Origin: Auriscalpium vulgare
Lineage: Eukaryota; Basidiomycota; Agaricomycetes; Russulales; Auriscalpiaceae
DNA length: 64,000 nt
Direction of reading: 5' to 3'
Assembly (NCBI GenBank): GCA_019915015.1
Contig: JAHBBC010000024.1
Coordinates: 558,001 to 622,000 of the forward strand
The notes under the pieces are model-generated. The model was not told where the DNA came from, did not search any database, and was given only the letters and a program-made list of their open reading frames with translations. A program made the position numbers and the translations under genes. Shown piece after piece: positions 52,591 through 64,000 of the stretch (within the stretch, counting starts at the first letter, position 1; the number at the start of each line of letters is the position of its first letter).

Positions 52591-55290
52591 GGCGCGCCGC
52601 GATCCTTCCAAGATTGAAGCAGTACTTGAAATGTAAGTTTTGCGTCCCATTGATGATCGTATGGCTAATTCACCGGTCTCAGTGATGCTGCACAAGGAGC
52701 TTGATGCGCTCACCCAGTCCAGCTCTGGATTCACGCCTGCCTCGAGTTAGTATGGACTTTTTGCATGCCCCGTTGACATCAGAGACGCCGTCTTCCTTAT
52801 CAGCCCATTGATTTCCCGCGCTCGGCCCGCCCGCCGCCATACCATCTTCCTCTCATCCCGTGCACTGTTGCCCCAAATTGTGCGGCTGTCACATCCAGCG
52901 CGCCCTCCCCCACATCACCACTCACTTAGCTTGTGCATTGTCGCCCAAGCTCGTGTGTTGCCGCTGCAGTGTATACTTTCGTGTTTTGCGGCCACACCAT
53001 GCGCAGCACACCCGCCAGTGCACCACTTCCCTTCCAGCTCATGCCCGCACAATGTCTACGCCCATGCCGGTGCACCTTGCCCGTTATGTTCACCGCAGAG
53101 GAGACCCTCGCCCGCCTGAAGGCCTCGGAGAACTGGGGGAAGGGCCCCGAGACGAAGAAGAGGCGTAGCGTTGGCGACGGGCCTTGCACCGTCTCCCCCA
53201 CCTCGTCCGTCTCGTCATCTACGACGGGTTCGTACACGAGTTGCGTTGCCCATCGCCGACGGTTTCATACCTTCAGCCGACATCGCCCCCGCTGCCCATG
53301 CCGCAGCTGCGCCGTCGTTCTTCCTGTTCCCCAACCCTGCTCAGTCTAGCGACCCTGTTGAGGGCGAGACGCAGGCCGATCCCTCGCACCGCGCCGCCGG
53401 CGTAGGCCGCACCCTGTCCCCCAAGAACATCTCACTCGACGGTGTCTCCGGATTACCAACATGTTCAGCCGCGGCATGACCAAGTGGTCCTCATCCGCCC
53501 CACCGACTTCTCACCCAGACCACACCATGTGCCCGACGTGCGGCAAGACCATCACAGACGCTATCACCAACGCAAAGGCTTCCTCGGCATACAATAGCTC
53601 CCCCTCCGGCTCCGCCTTCGTTGTTCCCCCGGGTCCTCTTGCCGCTGCAGTGTTCGAGAGCGGCATGAACGCCGTTGAGGAGCTCAAATTGCTAAAGGTA
53701 CAAGACGTGTCATGCGTCTGCAACACGGTGGCGACTGGCGATCTCTCGCAGAAGATTACCGGTCCTGTCCAGGGCGTGGTTATGGTGCAGCTTGAGGACG
53801 TGATTAACAAGATGGTGGACAGGCTGGCGGAGTTCGCAAAGCAGGTCACGCGTGTCAGTCAGGAAGTTGGGACGGAAGGGTGAGTCGCACAGTTGCTCTC
53901 TTTGGCGGAGGGGCTTTTATCTGACGCTTCCGCAGCAAACTCGGCGGCCAGGCGCTCGTCACGGATGTTGAAGGCACCTGGAAGGATCTTGCGGACGTCG
54001 TGAACAAACTCGCAGCCAACTTGACGAGCCAGGTGCGGAGCATCGCGCGCGTGACCAAGGCTGTCGCGGCGGGCGACTTGTCGAAGCAGATTGACGTCGA
54101 CGCGCGTGCTGAAATCCTGGACTTGAAGAATACGGTCAACGGCATGGTGGTGCCATGAACCTCACGAATCAAGTGCGCTCGATCGCCGAGGTCACCAAGG
54201 CCGTAGCAAACGGCGATTTGACGAAGACGATCGAGGTCGATGTGCGCGGCGAGATGCTCGATTTGAAGGAGACGGTCAACGGCATGACGGAGAGTCTGGA
54301 CGAGGTGACCCGTGTCGCGAGGGAGGTCGGCACTGAGGGTCATTTGGGTGGACAGGCGAATGTCGCCAACGTTGGTGTGACGTGGAAGGTACGCGCATGA
54401 ACCGCCATGTTGACAGATATAACTAACAGCTGGGGCTGCAGGATTTGACCGACAATGTCAACACCATGGCTACCAACATGAGTAAACCATCTGACGACCA
54501 CGACCTCGCTAACATATGAGCATCTTAGTTGACGGTTCAAGTGCGCACGATCACCATAGCCACGGTACGTGGTGAAGCCTTAATTCTTTCTGCTGGCACT
54601 GACGTAGATTCTTGTCCAGACGGCCGTCGCGGCTGGAGATTTGACGCAGAAGGTCACTGGTGTATCCGTGCACGTCGAGATACTCGACCTCGTCAACACA
54701 ATCAACGACATGATTGACCACGTCGGCTTCTTTGCGTCCGAGGTCAAGAAGGTCGTCCGCGAGGTCGGCACGGAGGGTAAGCTAGGTGTGCAGACGGAGG
54801 TCGGAAACGTGCAGGGTATTTGGCAGGAGATCACGTCCGTCTATTTTGATGTCTTTGACTATCTTCTTGGCTGACGTATCGTGTGTAGGATGTCCGTCAA
54901 CACAATGGCTGGGAACTTGACGACACAAGTGCGTGGCTTCGCGCAGATCTCGGCGGCCGCCATGGATGGCGACTTCACGCGCTTCATCACCGGCGAGGCG
55001 AGCGGCGAGATGGACTCCACAAGACGCAGATCAACTAAATGGTGTTCAATTTACGTGACAGTATACAGAAGAATTCGGCTGCGAGGGAGGCTGCGGAGTT
55101 GGCGAATCGCAGTAAGTCGGAGTTCTTGGCCAATATGTCGCATGAGATCTGATGTGTTTCGTGATCCCGTGGAGCTGCTGTGCCGTGTTACTGATATCCG
55201 GCCTCGTGTGCAGGATGCCGATGAACGGTATCATTGGTATGACGGACACTCGATAGCGACTTGAACTGGTCACAGCGGGAGAGCCTTCTC
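52591..55290 (+). pseudogene. Group III (Nik1/Os-1 type) hybrid histidine kinase, rearranged fragments
   Basis: Multiple HAMP repeats typical of the osmosensing Nik1 kinases can be read across introns: [67 protein letters not shown] (53690-54150), then [24 protein letters not shown] (54180-54390), [14 protein letters not shown] (54625), and [21 protein letters not shown] (54900). A frameshift follows MDS near 55020. The phospho-acceptor region [12 protein letters not shown] is present at about 55107-55148, then broken, with [11 protein letters not shown] and NWSQRESLL in other frames. No ATPase or receiver domain follows. Weaker N-terminal pieces may lie at 52591-53460. Confidence 0.8.
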
Positions 55291-55948
55291 CTACTGCTCC
55301 TGCTGCGGGCGTCCACATGCTTGCGGTGTCAAGCAACGGAAGGCGGGCGCCGCCGCCCCTTGCGCAGCTGCGCCGCATCCAGAGGCTATGCAAGGCGGAT
55401 GCGGGCGTCCACGGCCCCGCAGATCAGCGATGGGCGGCTGCGCTGCGTGTCTGCGGCGGCGTCCAGGACCAGCTGGTCACGTCGTGTCCAGGGGAAGGTG
55501 GTGCGCGGACACAGAGTTCGAGGGCGAGAGCTTGCCAGGAGGAACGCCGGTTGCCCGAGACGCCGCGCAAGTCGCACAGGCGGAGTGTGCAAGCGCAAGC
55601 GGAAAGTGCGCGGGGAAGTTGGAAGTGCAGCGTTCGGTGGGTGAAAAGGTCGCACAGACGTCCAGAGGAATGTGCTGCGCCGGCGCAGTTGGAGGTGGAC
55701 GGCGCGCGGGCCCGCGTTCGTCAGGATCCGATGGCGGGCGTTGCGTGTATTAATGCCAAGTATAGTGGAAACAAGTTGTCACCGAGCAACGACTCCTGTG
55801 AGTGCGCATGCAGGTTGTTTATTGCCTTGTGCTGTGACATCATCTTGTTATCATCTTGTTATCTTATCTTTATTTGTCATGCTATGCAGACTGCTCAGAT
55901 AGGGTCAAGGGCGTGTTGTTCAGTGTCGACAACTTGCTCTTGACCATC
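55291..55948. other. Region between the gene fragments and the dioxygenase gene
   Basis: Purine-rich open frames on both strands, no motif. Includes the promoter of the next gene; no clear TATA box was seen. Confidence 0.4.
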
Positions 55949-58900
55949 ATGGATGCCGGACCTTCTGTGTCTACTACTACATCTTCTAACAGTCCCATGC
56001 CTCACAATGCTCTCTCGATGGTGGCTTTGGTCATGCCCGACCGAAATGCTGTTCTGCCTGTACTATATTGTGTTGAAGGCCTGCATCCGCTGCGTGAAGA
56101 TCCTCGCATGGGATCGGCAAGGGGCATGGTCGGCCGCTCCTTTGTATATTATCAAGACACCTCTGTAGCGGGTCTGAAGGCTACGTGGGTGAAAACAAAG
56201 GATCTTCCAGTTCCAATGGTCAATAGTCGTGCGTGGGATGGCGATGCGGGTGAGTCTGTTTATTATCTATGTTCAGTTCTTGGGTTCTTATCGTCCTATA
56301 GGAGTCTTCAAGCTGGAGCCAGGTGACGCAGTCTTTGCGCGCGCCCTGACAGGATGCCTTTGCGGATGTGAAGATCTTGTGCAAGGCGTGCTCGTCGATG
56401 AGTACGTGCCTTATATTGTTGTTCAATATTGGTGCTGATGTATTAATAGGGGTCTCTTGCGGGCCACACCTAACGGAGACATCGTGTGCGACACCTTTTA
56501 TGCTGCCAGGCAACGCGTCCTTGGACCTCAGGCCGAGCGCACTCTATCAAAGCCTGCACTCAACGCGGAGACTGGGGTGTACGAGGGTGGAACGGCATTC
56601 GAGCGTTCCGGCAATGCGCTTCCCGTTGGCGATGCCCGATGCTATAACATCGGACTTAGTTATGAGAAACCAACTCAACTTCTCGCGCCGTCTGCGGGCA
56701 ACAAGGGCTCTGAAGAATTGGGCATGACTGATGGCCTTCGCATACGTCAGGAGATAGAAAAGGTGTGTGGAGCTATCAAATACCTGTGTATTTAGCTAAC
56801 AATATTGTCAGGCTGCAATCGATGTGGCTGTATGTGGCTACGACTTCCTGCCCAAGTCCCATCGAGACGTCATGGTGTTACAAGCGGAGCTCGTCAATGC
56901 CCCGGCGATTGGCGTTGAGACCAACAAATTCTTTGGCACTACTCAGGTGAACGTGTCGCCTGCTCAACCAGCTGATTCTGGTTTGTTCACTTTAGCGATG
57001 TGTTGGCGTAGCTTGTTACTCAATATATTCATAGACACAAGTTGTATCAAAGAGCTGGCTAAATATGGTGGGCCGCATTACGATGGCGGCGACTCCGTGT
57101 CTGGTTTGACTGGCATGGTTGCTTGTCCAGAAATTCCAGAGGAGTTCGAGTCGGGCACATTTCATCTGGTCGAGGCAGGTCTGTTTGTGCGCTTGGAAGG
57201 GTTACAGGTGGCGTACTTCAACGGTCTGCGGCGGCATGGTGGAACACCACCGTGCGCTCCTGCTGGACAGGCCGTCCCGAATTGGGCGTACCGCCTCGTG
57301 GTGGTGTGCTATCCTCCAAGTGTTGTTCTTGAAAACCAGGGAATAACCGCTCTGGCTACGCTGCGCTCAAATGCACCTGACGAGGGAGAGGCTACGCGAA
57401 CACATGGTATGTTGACGCTTGATCCAGCGGTTAAGAATAAGTATGTTCTCTATCGCTTTGGTCAACTCCTTTAGCTGACTGTTTAATGCTTGTAAGCCCG
57501 GAAGATCGCAATCGGCGTGGATGGTCAACACATGCAACTTTCGCTTCCGACGGGCCGGTTATCATGGGCAAGAAGGAGCTTACGGACTTTATGGCCCGCA
57601 GCATGTACCTCTTGAGTGTTTATATATTTGCGCAGGTGCCCCTGGATATCACGGTAATGCGGCGAGTGTTCTCTAGTCCGAATGTTGTCTGATATTTTAT
57701 CTTATAGGCTCACATTGACCCGGACAAGCTATTATCTGCATTCTCAGTGGACGTTGGTGACGATGAAGTGTATGAAGCTCGTCCATGGTCTCTTGCTCCG
57801 ATTCTCAATAGTGAGTGTATATTTTCTATTACCTACTGTTGAAGCTTATCATGTAGATCCATCACATTCTCGTGCTATCGCGCGTCGTGACGCCTCGGCA
57901 ATATGCAAAGCCTACAACGCTAGGTGCCGTTTATTCATTCCATTCTGCCATCAAGACGGCGCGCGAATGAAGACATTGCTTATTGCAACCGAGGCAAGTC
58001 CTGTATGTGAACGCACTGGCGGCCGGCCCGCGACACATGTGTTCAACTCGAGTATGTCGGCCGACTTTTTCTGCGCCTCGTTAGATACTCATGTTTTCAC
58101 AGGGACCATGAAATCAGCGGACCCTGTCGATGATGATGTCACAGATGCCTCCCCTGTTGTGAGCGTGCCTACCAGTGAGTGTCTTTCGTGTCCGTGTGAA
58201 TTCTTGAAGGACTTATTGCCTTGTTCTTTCACAGACTCTTCGACCCGCGTCTCCAACACCGTATTGAAGTCCACGGATATGTCAAAATTGGAGACGGCAA
58301 TGGCGAAGGCTAGCATGGCGACCAGCACAACACTCTTTGTGTCTCCTCGAAAGCGCAAGCGAGGGGCTGAAGCACAAGATAAGCAGACAACTGGCGAAGA
58401 TCACATGCATGTGGCTCGCTACTCACAGGGCAACGCTGATAATGACCGTGGTGCGTTCCGTGCTGCTGTTGCTTCTTTGTATATCTAAGATAACCATCAA
58501 AGATTCGCCACAAAATCACACCGACCTTGTTTCCTTGTTAGCCTCCAGTCTGTCAACAACAGCTATTGCGCAAGACGCTGGGTTGACACTGGCGGTCACT
58601 GGGATGGTCCAACCTTTGGCAAACCCATTGAACATTACTCGAGATGAAGTCTTGGAAACACCTCTCGTTCAAATTACCGCAGGTACGTGCCGCTATCGTC
58701 CTGTAAAGTGTGGCATGCATCTCACTGACTTTCTCCCCAGGCTCAACATCATTTTCATTTGCGAGTCTGTTCCAGGAGGCTTCTTCTGTTGCAACCACTT
58801 TCCGTTCCATGGATTCCCCATCAGTTCACATCACCGTGCGCCAGGCTGCATCTCGATTAACCGCCGCGCACAACGAACTCAGCTCCAAACACTGGACGCA

Positions 58901-60815
58901 TGAAGACACAATCAGCGCAATCGCACCCGCCTGGGAAGGGTGGCAGCAGCTGTTAGCCGTGCAGGCGGCTGGTGACCTCGACCTTCGCCATATGAAAGCC
59001 CTGATCATGGAGAATCATGCTCTGCTGTGCAATTGGCTCGAGTCGCTTTGCCTGCGCTACGCGCAGGCTGTGTTTGCACCATCCTCTGACCGTTTGTCCA
59101 TGCTTGCCACCAAAATCTCAACCCTCATCACGCTGCGCACAGAGACTGCCGAGATCACTCCCCGCAACTACCACCCATGCTTTCCCGCCGGCGTGTACAC
59201 CATCCAGATTCCAAGACGCGACACAGACCCGCTTCACAGCAGTGCATTTAATCACCAGCGACATGTCTACAATATCATGGTCGATGTCCTTTCTACATGG
59301 CTCGGCTTCCCTCAGCCTATCAAAGTCTGCCGCGCACAGGCATGGCTTGTTGCCGCCATGCGGCAATTCTTCACGACGGATGTCTTCTTCCTCAACGCTG
59401 CTTTCCACATGTATTGGCACGGACTTCCAAAAATCATCAATGCCCGTCCGCCTAGTCGCCCATTCACACCGCATAACCTCATGCCTCTCTTGGTACCGAT
59501 GGTCGCATTGCCAATGGCGGTGGTTAACTCTCAGGAAGCGGCTGCTATGCGTTTGATTGCGTACATGACTCGGGCTGCTGGTTCCAACGGGCCGTCTTCA
59601 CTTTCCGCGGAGCAGGAGGCATTTTTCAGCAGCGGTGGCAGGTCTCCTGTCGCCTTACCGCCAACAGAGGCCTCGGGTTCAGGGGCACGATCACGCAATC
59701 GCAATGCTATTGCGTCAACAGCGGCCTCCAGCTCGGCCCGACCCCGGTTACGCCGTGGGCACCCGGAGCAACCGCCGCCGCCACCACCACCACCACCTTC
59801 GCAGCATCCACAGCAGCCACCGCCATCACCATCTGGGATCAACATCAACGCAATTGAGGCAACAATTGAAATGTTCCCTTACGTCGAGCGAGCTGTGGAA
59901 CTATTGAAGAAGATGGAGTACCTCATTGATGCACCGACTTCACGCTTCACTTCCCTTGCGCGCGCTCCTCATGATAATGATTTACGCGACCGAAATCTTA
60001 TGAAGGAGATTGGGAAACACCTGGACAAATTGCTTCCATTCCGGGAGAAGGCACCTGGTGTGCGACGAGCGCGAACAGTGCATGGTCCTTACGCCCCAGA
60101 ACATGCGCGCACGCGCAAAGGATTTTTCAGCGCATTGGTCTTCCGGACCATACTCTTTGGCAGCGGCTACATGTTCGATCACCCCATCTTCTTTGATCAA
60201 CCCGACAAGCTCACAAATGACCAGGCACTCATGGTCGCATCCTTCGGCACAAAATATTTTGTTGATGCTATGATATATGGAACCGCCACAAATCGTCCGC
60301 TCACGAACGTCTCAGTGCTTTGGGACCGCACTGGATCCTCCGGCATTCCTTTCGATTTTCATTTGGCCGATCCCACTACCGATCCAATCAACTTTTCAGA
60401 GTTCTACCGTGAAGTTATTCGGATGGAGCCGTCACCGTCAGGAGGAGCGCGGCGGGCATATCCACAATGTGGCGACCTTATTGGTTACCTGGTTGCCGCG
60501 GACTATGTGTACACTGGCATTGTGGCCATGCCTGACGTCGATGAAATGGGGCGGGTCATCCATCACATCGCCAAGGGCGCACTTTCTGGCCTTCAACTGC
60601 TGGAGCTTGTTGACCCAGCGTTCACAGACTTCCAGACTGCCAAGCCACCTGTGCAACATGTTCAATGGGCGTTCCGTACCTTCTTTGAGCTGGTTTCATC
60701 TGCACTTACACCTGAGCAGCGGTCACATATGGGATGGGACGTAATAACAGCAGAGCATACCCTTTGCAAGATTAGTCGATTACACGGCCCGCAGTATCGC
60801 TTGCTTGACTTGTAG
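55949..60815 (+). CDS. TET/JBP-like 2-oxoglutarate/Fe(II) dioxygenase fused to a large C-terminal region (about 1428 aa)
   Basis: Twelve exons join in frame: 55949-56249, 56302-56401, 56450-56762, 56812-56980, 57035-57440, 57497-57653, 57708-57810, 57857-58051, 58103-58174, 58235-58450, 58503-58682 and 58741-60815. The core in exon 5 has HxD (GGPHYDGGDS, His codon 57076, residue 309; Asp 311), a distal His in LRRHGGTPP (residue 362) and an Arg in AYRLVVVCYPP (residue 381). This is the pattern for iron and 2-oxoglutarate binding in the TET/JBP branch, enzymes that oxidise methylated bases in DNA. PRKRKR near residue 640 may be a nuclear signal. The C-terminal 700 residues have a Pro-rich run and no known domain. 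If the intron at 58451 is not spliced, a stop at 58486-58488 gives a 689 aa dioxygenase and a separate 668 aa protein from ATG 58809. Confidence 0.6.
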
Positions 60816-61319
60816 TATACGGTATGTTGTCCGTATATGTAGCCATATGTGTACCATTCTACGTCTCCATATCTGTAATGAAGGGAACGTCCATCCGCGA
60901 GGTGAGTACTTATGCTGGTACGGTGGGTTGGCTGACGCAAGCATCTGCCGCCATTTACGATACATTGACACGGCCTCCTCTTCCGCGGCAACGCTGTATT
61001 AACAATCAGTAAGTGTCTATATTTTGTACCCTGACACCCTATTTACTCCTCATTAGCATTTCACGTGCAGTTGAGTGTCTTTTCAGACACTCTTTCCGGT
61101 GGACTTTCAGTCCATCGGGCAGCCCATGATGAACTACTCACGATCACACTCTTCTTGGTGGGGCCGCTGCCGCCGTGCCACGGAGCCTCGTATTTGCTAC
61201 CTGCTAGCGGTATCCATTGACACACCGGTGGGCTCCCCCGTCAGTTGCGTTATCTTATCTTTGCTTATGAAGGTCTTCTTCGCAACGTACGTTGTACCCA
61301 ATAGATTGATCAAGACATA
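60816..61319. other. Intergenic between convergent genes
   Basis: The 3' flanks of both neighbours. A perfect 7 bp hairpin GAGTGTC/GACACTC (about 61074-61093) is followed at once by a GGACT/AGTCC hairpin, which may act in 3' end formation or be a transposon end. Confidence 0.4.
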
Positions 61320-62457
61320 CTACGAAGATATAGGACTATTCTCTTTATCCTGCGCCAGCGATAGCCCCGCCATATCTTGCTCGACGGCCATCGGTGAACT
61401 GCCGTCTGCAGGAGAATCTCTCATCTTTGTACGCTTGGCAACGGGGGTCGCATACCCCACCCTACGTTTGGGAACCACTGGGATGCGTTGCATCAACGGA
61501 CGGTGCACACGTATATGCTCAGACAACTGAAACGCCTAGGACATATATTAGGCAAGGCAAAGGGTATAGAGATAACCAGACGCACCTCTTGAATATTACG
61601 ATCAAGTATTGCAATTGACCTCAGTTTACAGGCAAGTTGATGCTGACCCTTCTTCCCCCATAGCGGGACTGACGTGAAAGCAACCTGGAGCTGCACGATC
61701 TGCCCAATGCGTATGACAGCTGGATCAATCGGGTGATAGATAACTTTATTATCGCTGTGCGTCCTGGTGAGTACTGAGAATGAAAGCACGACAACAACGT
61801 ACTCATTGTGTTGTGCCTCATAGTACAGTACTTGATTGTCTTCAAGATGAACGCCCACCGATGACGTGGTCTTCAACAAGAGGCCTTGAGGGTCAACATC
61901 CTTGGAGAAAGGGACAGCCTGTTGGCCCTTCGCAAATGCGTGCGGTGTGACATAGCGAGTTGCAAAATCAAGGCTCGGCCATTCCCCGATCACTGATGGA
62001 GACCACTCTTGTAGAGCGCCAACCTTGTAAAGGGACGCAAGTTTACCTCCAAGAGTCCTTATGCCACGAATCGACGAGTCAAAGACCGGGGAGCCCAGAC
62101 CGCATATCTTGACAGCCTGCTTGGCCCAAGCTGGCTTCGGCATGAGTCTGAGACTGTGATGTGAGGATCGCATTGATGAATTGTAGATGTGGTTCACGTA
62201 CTGATTTCTTTCCGTGACTGGCGGCAAGTCGAAGTCCGTAAGGACACCCTGGACTTCAAAGACCGCCTCGTACGTCTCTCCTGTTACATCCTTCTGCAGG
62301 ATGTACGCAATGTCCGTGCCGTTCCTGGTATAGGTGAGTCCAGGCGTCTCACTCCCCTAGGGCACATCAATAACACAAACATCAGCAATTTAGTTGCGAT
62401 ACGCACAGCGGTAAGTTGCTCATGAGGGTTGCGGCGAGCATGGAAGTCTGCCAGCAT
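61320..62457 (-). CDS. Uncharacterised protein, 310 aa
   Basis: Five exons, 62457-62407, 62356-62202, 62153-61803, 61754-61586 and 61526-61320, give 310 codons plus stop with all phases agreeing. Blocks: HARRNPHEQL, GTDIAYILQKDVTGE, VGVHLEDNQVLYYEAQH, IRIGQIVQLQVAFTSVPL, KLRSIAILDRNIQE. The C-terminus is basic with a possible nuclear signal (VPKRRVGYATPVAKRTK), then acidic. No known domain was recognised. I believe similar basic-tailed proteins recur in Agaricomycetes near mobile DNA, but this is recollection. It lies tail to tail with the dioxygenase gene, 504 bp apart. Confidence 0.65.
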
Positions 62458-63885
62458 GGCATGTACATGCTTTACTATACTGACAAATTAGCAAGTAGAC
62501 CGTAGGCTGAGCCAAGAGAGAGACGGCGCACGGCAGTCAGGATGCGATAGGAATATGACCAAGTCTGCGGAGGACATTGTGAACGACGTCGGCGATGGAT
62601 GAGATGCGAGGCGGAAGGAGTTGAGGGGGGAAAAATGGACGAAGTGGACGTTAAGACCTTTTCGTAGATGCGCTCCATGCTGATGATCCAAAGACAGGCC
62701 TACACCGTGCATTTCGGACGTTCCAGGCATCGGCCGCCGGTTTACGGATATTGTTACATGCATTGCGTATGCAGGTATTTGCTTTTCTTTGGGTACCTGA
62801 CAACTGCGTTTCAGTCTGCCAATGCACACCCTTGAACTGCCATCGCATCTCACGACGAGCAGTTCGATTCCAACCGGCTGAGATCTCATCTGCTGCCTTC
62901 TCCGTGGCGGACATGTCCCACTTCGTCTCTGCAGGGATGGACATACTCCGGTACCCTGCCTGGTCCCATTTCTAAGCATCCCGGCCACATGAATACTCCG
63001 CTCAATGTTTTGCATCTGACATCCATAACCGACGAGATCTGAGGGCGCGATTGCTTCCAGGTCACCGGTGCGCAATCTCGCCTGACAAATGCTGCTCGCT
63101 TGCCTGGTACTGGCTTGGCTTTTGTTCTGCCCTTTGTATTTCCTACTATCTGAACTTCTCACTTGTCACCCGCATTATTTCCTGATTTGGGAGGCTGCGA
63201 TGCTGATATGCTACACTACAAAGAGGCTTTTAGCTTTATGATGCTTCTACTGATGCACGCCTATCCTGCGAAGCACTGTCTTTGTACCTGGGCGGAGTTA
63301 AAGTGACGCGTACGTGTTTACATCCATAGCTGCTTCATCTATAACCCTGTTGCGGAGTTGCGGTCATATCGGCTGTCGCATCCCTGAGACAGCGCGTACG
63401 CGTTTGTGTCCCTGCAACGCGTCAGTCTCCTGACCGCGTTGACAGCGCTTAACTTGTGTCCATCCTATCGGCCGTTGGTTCCGTGACCAAAATTGGGACA
63501 GCGCCTACGCGTTGGTGGCCCTAGGACGCGTCGGTCTCCTGACCGCGCAGCTAAGGCGCTTGATGCACGTTCCTAAGCTAGTCCTCATCCCATACCACAG
63601 TGTTTTTCTGCAGTATCACTCCGCCGTCCACCCCAAATCGCAGATACGCTAGGTCCGGCTGAAGAACGCTCCGGTTGGCAACACTCAGGGATGCTCTCTG
63701 CCGTACTCATTGCACATGGCAGCATACGCCCGGGGGCCTCCCCCAACAGATTTGCATCTCTTTGACCGATACGTACAGCCCTTGTCTGGGTAATATGTTT
63801 GTAGTAAGCTTGGTGGGCATACTACCAGCTCAATTTTCTCCAAGTCGATGTTCTCACAGATGATACTGCGCGTCTGTCTGTCCTG
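62458..63885. other. 1.4 kb intergenic region with a two-copy direct repeat
   Basis: No gene recognised. Two imperfect copies of a roughly 100 bp unit start at about 63367 and 63466, sharing GACAGCGC-TACGCGTT and GTCTCCTGACCGCG. Confidence 0.5.
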
Positions 63886-63892
63886 TATAAAA
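63886..63892 (+). promoter_or_regulatory. TATA box for a gene beyond the right edge
   Basis: TATAAAA followed by a CT-rich leader-like stretch (ACCCACCCGCCTACCCCTAC type) that runs to the window end with no ATG yet seen. A plus-strand gene probably begins just outside. Confidence 0.55.
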
Positions 63893-64000
63893 GGGAGCAG
63901 CAGCGTCGCTGGAGAGCCAGTTTGCCCCCACACGCAGACTACCCACCCGCCTACCCCTACTCTTGCCCCTGTGCTCTTGCTTCATCCGCTCATCACTCAT

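Noticed and set aside
53083..53460. A separate small gene starting MFTAEETLARLKASENWG
   Set aside because: It runs out of frame quickly and lies between pieces of the decayed histidine kinase; more likely a piece of that gene or noise.
60662..60991. Minus-strand 109-codon frame near the end of the dioxygenase gene
   Set aside because: Antisense to a long conserved frame and without features of its own.

Overview
The window reads as nuclear DNA of a filamentous basidiomycete, most likely an Agaricomycete. Coding exons are split by many 50-60 nt GT-AG introns. A CFEM surface protein, an eL31 ribosomal protein gene, a fungal F-box family and fungal-type transposons are present. No operons, no tRNA or rRNA genes and no prokaryotic signals were seen. 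All calls come from reading the sequence; no searches were run.

Layout. 1-4417: three minus-strand copies of a multi-exon F-box family (one cut by the left edge, one intact, one decayed). 4910-7003: two single-copy genes, eL31 (minus) and a GPI-anchored CFEM protein (plus), sharing an upstream region. 7004-9719: no gene recognised. 9720-16536: three plus-strand copies of the same F-box family (intact, frameshifted, and one split by a 1.63 kb long-inverted-repeat transposon). 16809-18364: a small LTR element with identical 216 bp LTRs that encodes only Gag. 19293-36750: a PIF/Harbinger transposon whose Myb/SANT-like gene is split by a 14.5 kb Ty3/Gypsy element. 37694-41318: two more intact F-box copies. 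41576-43121: a decayed F-box gene of another type. 43964-46602: an intact gene of unknown function. 47790-49310: a GC-rich minisatellite. 50114-55290: a run of truncated plus-strand copies of an amino-acid permease, pirin, fungalysin (M36) and a Nik1-type histidine kinase. 55949-60815: a 12-exon gene with a 2-oxoglutarate/Fe(II) dioxygenase-like core resembling TET/JBP. 61320-62457: a 310-residue gene of unknown function, tail to tail with it. A TATA box lies about 110 bp from the right edge.

How the parts fit. The F-box array is a birth-and-death family: eight copies, four with complete frames of 481-496 residues. Around it is a transposon-rich region with nested insertions that can be ordered in time: Harbinger first, then Gypsy into the Harbinger Myb gene (a 4 bp target duplication restores the frame when removed). 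The Gypsy element carries, beyond Gag-Pro and Pol, three spliced genes on the opposite strand. Two of these are paralogues with identical 147 nt first exons, and polypurine tracts recur at the edges of the added segment. This cargo-bearing retroelement and the dioxygenase locus are the two most interesting systems here.
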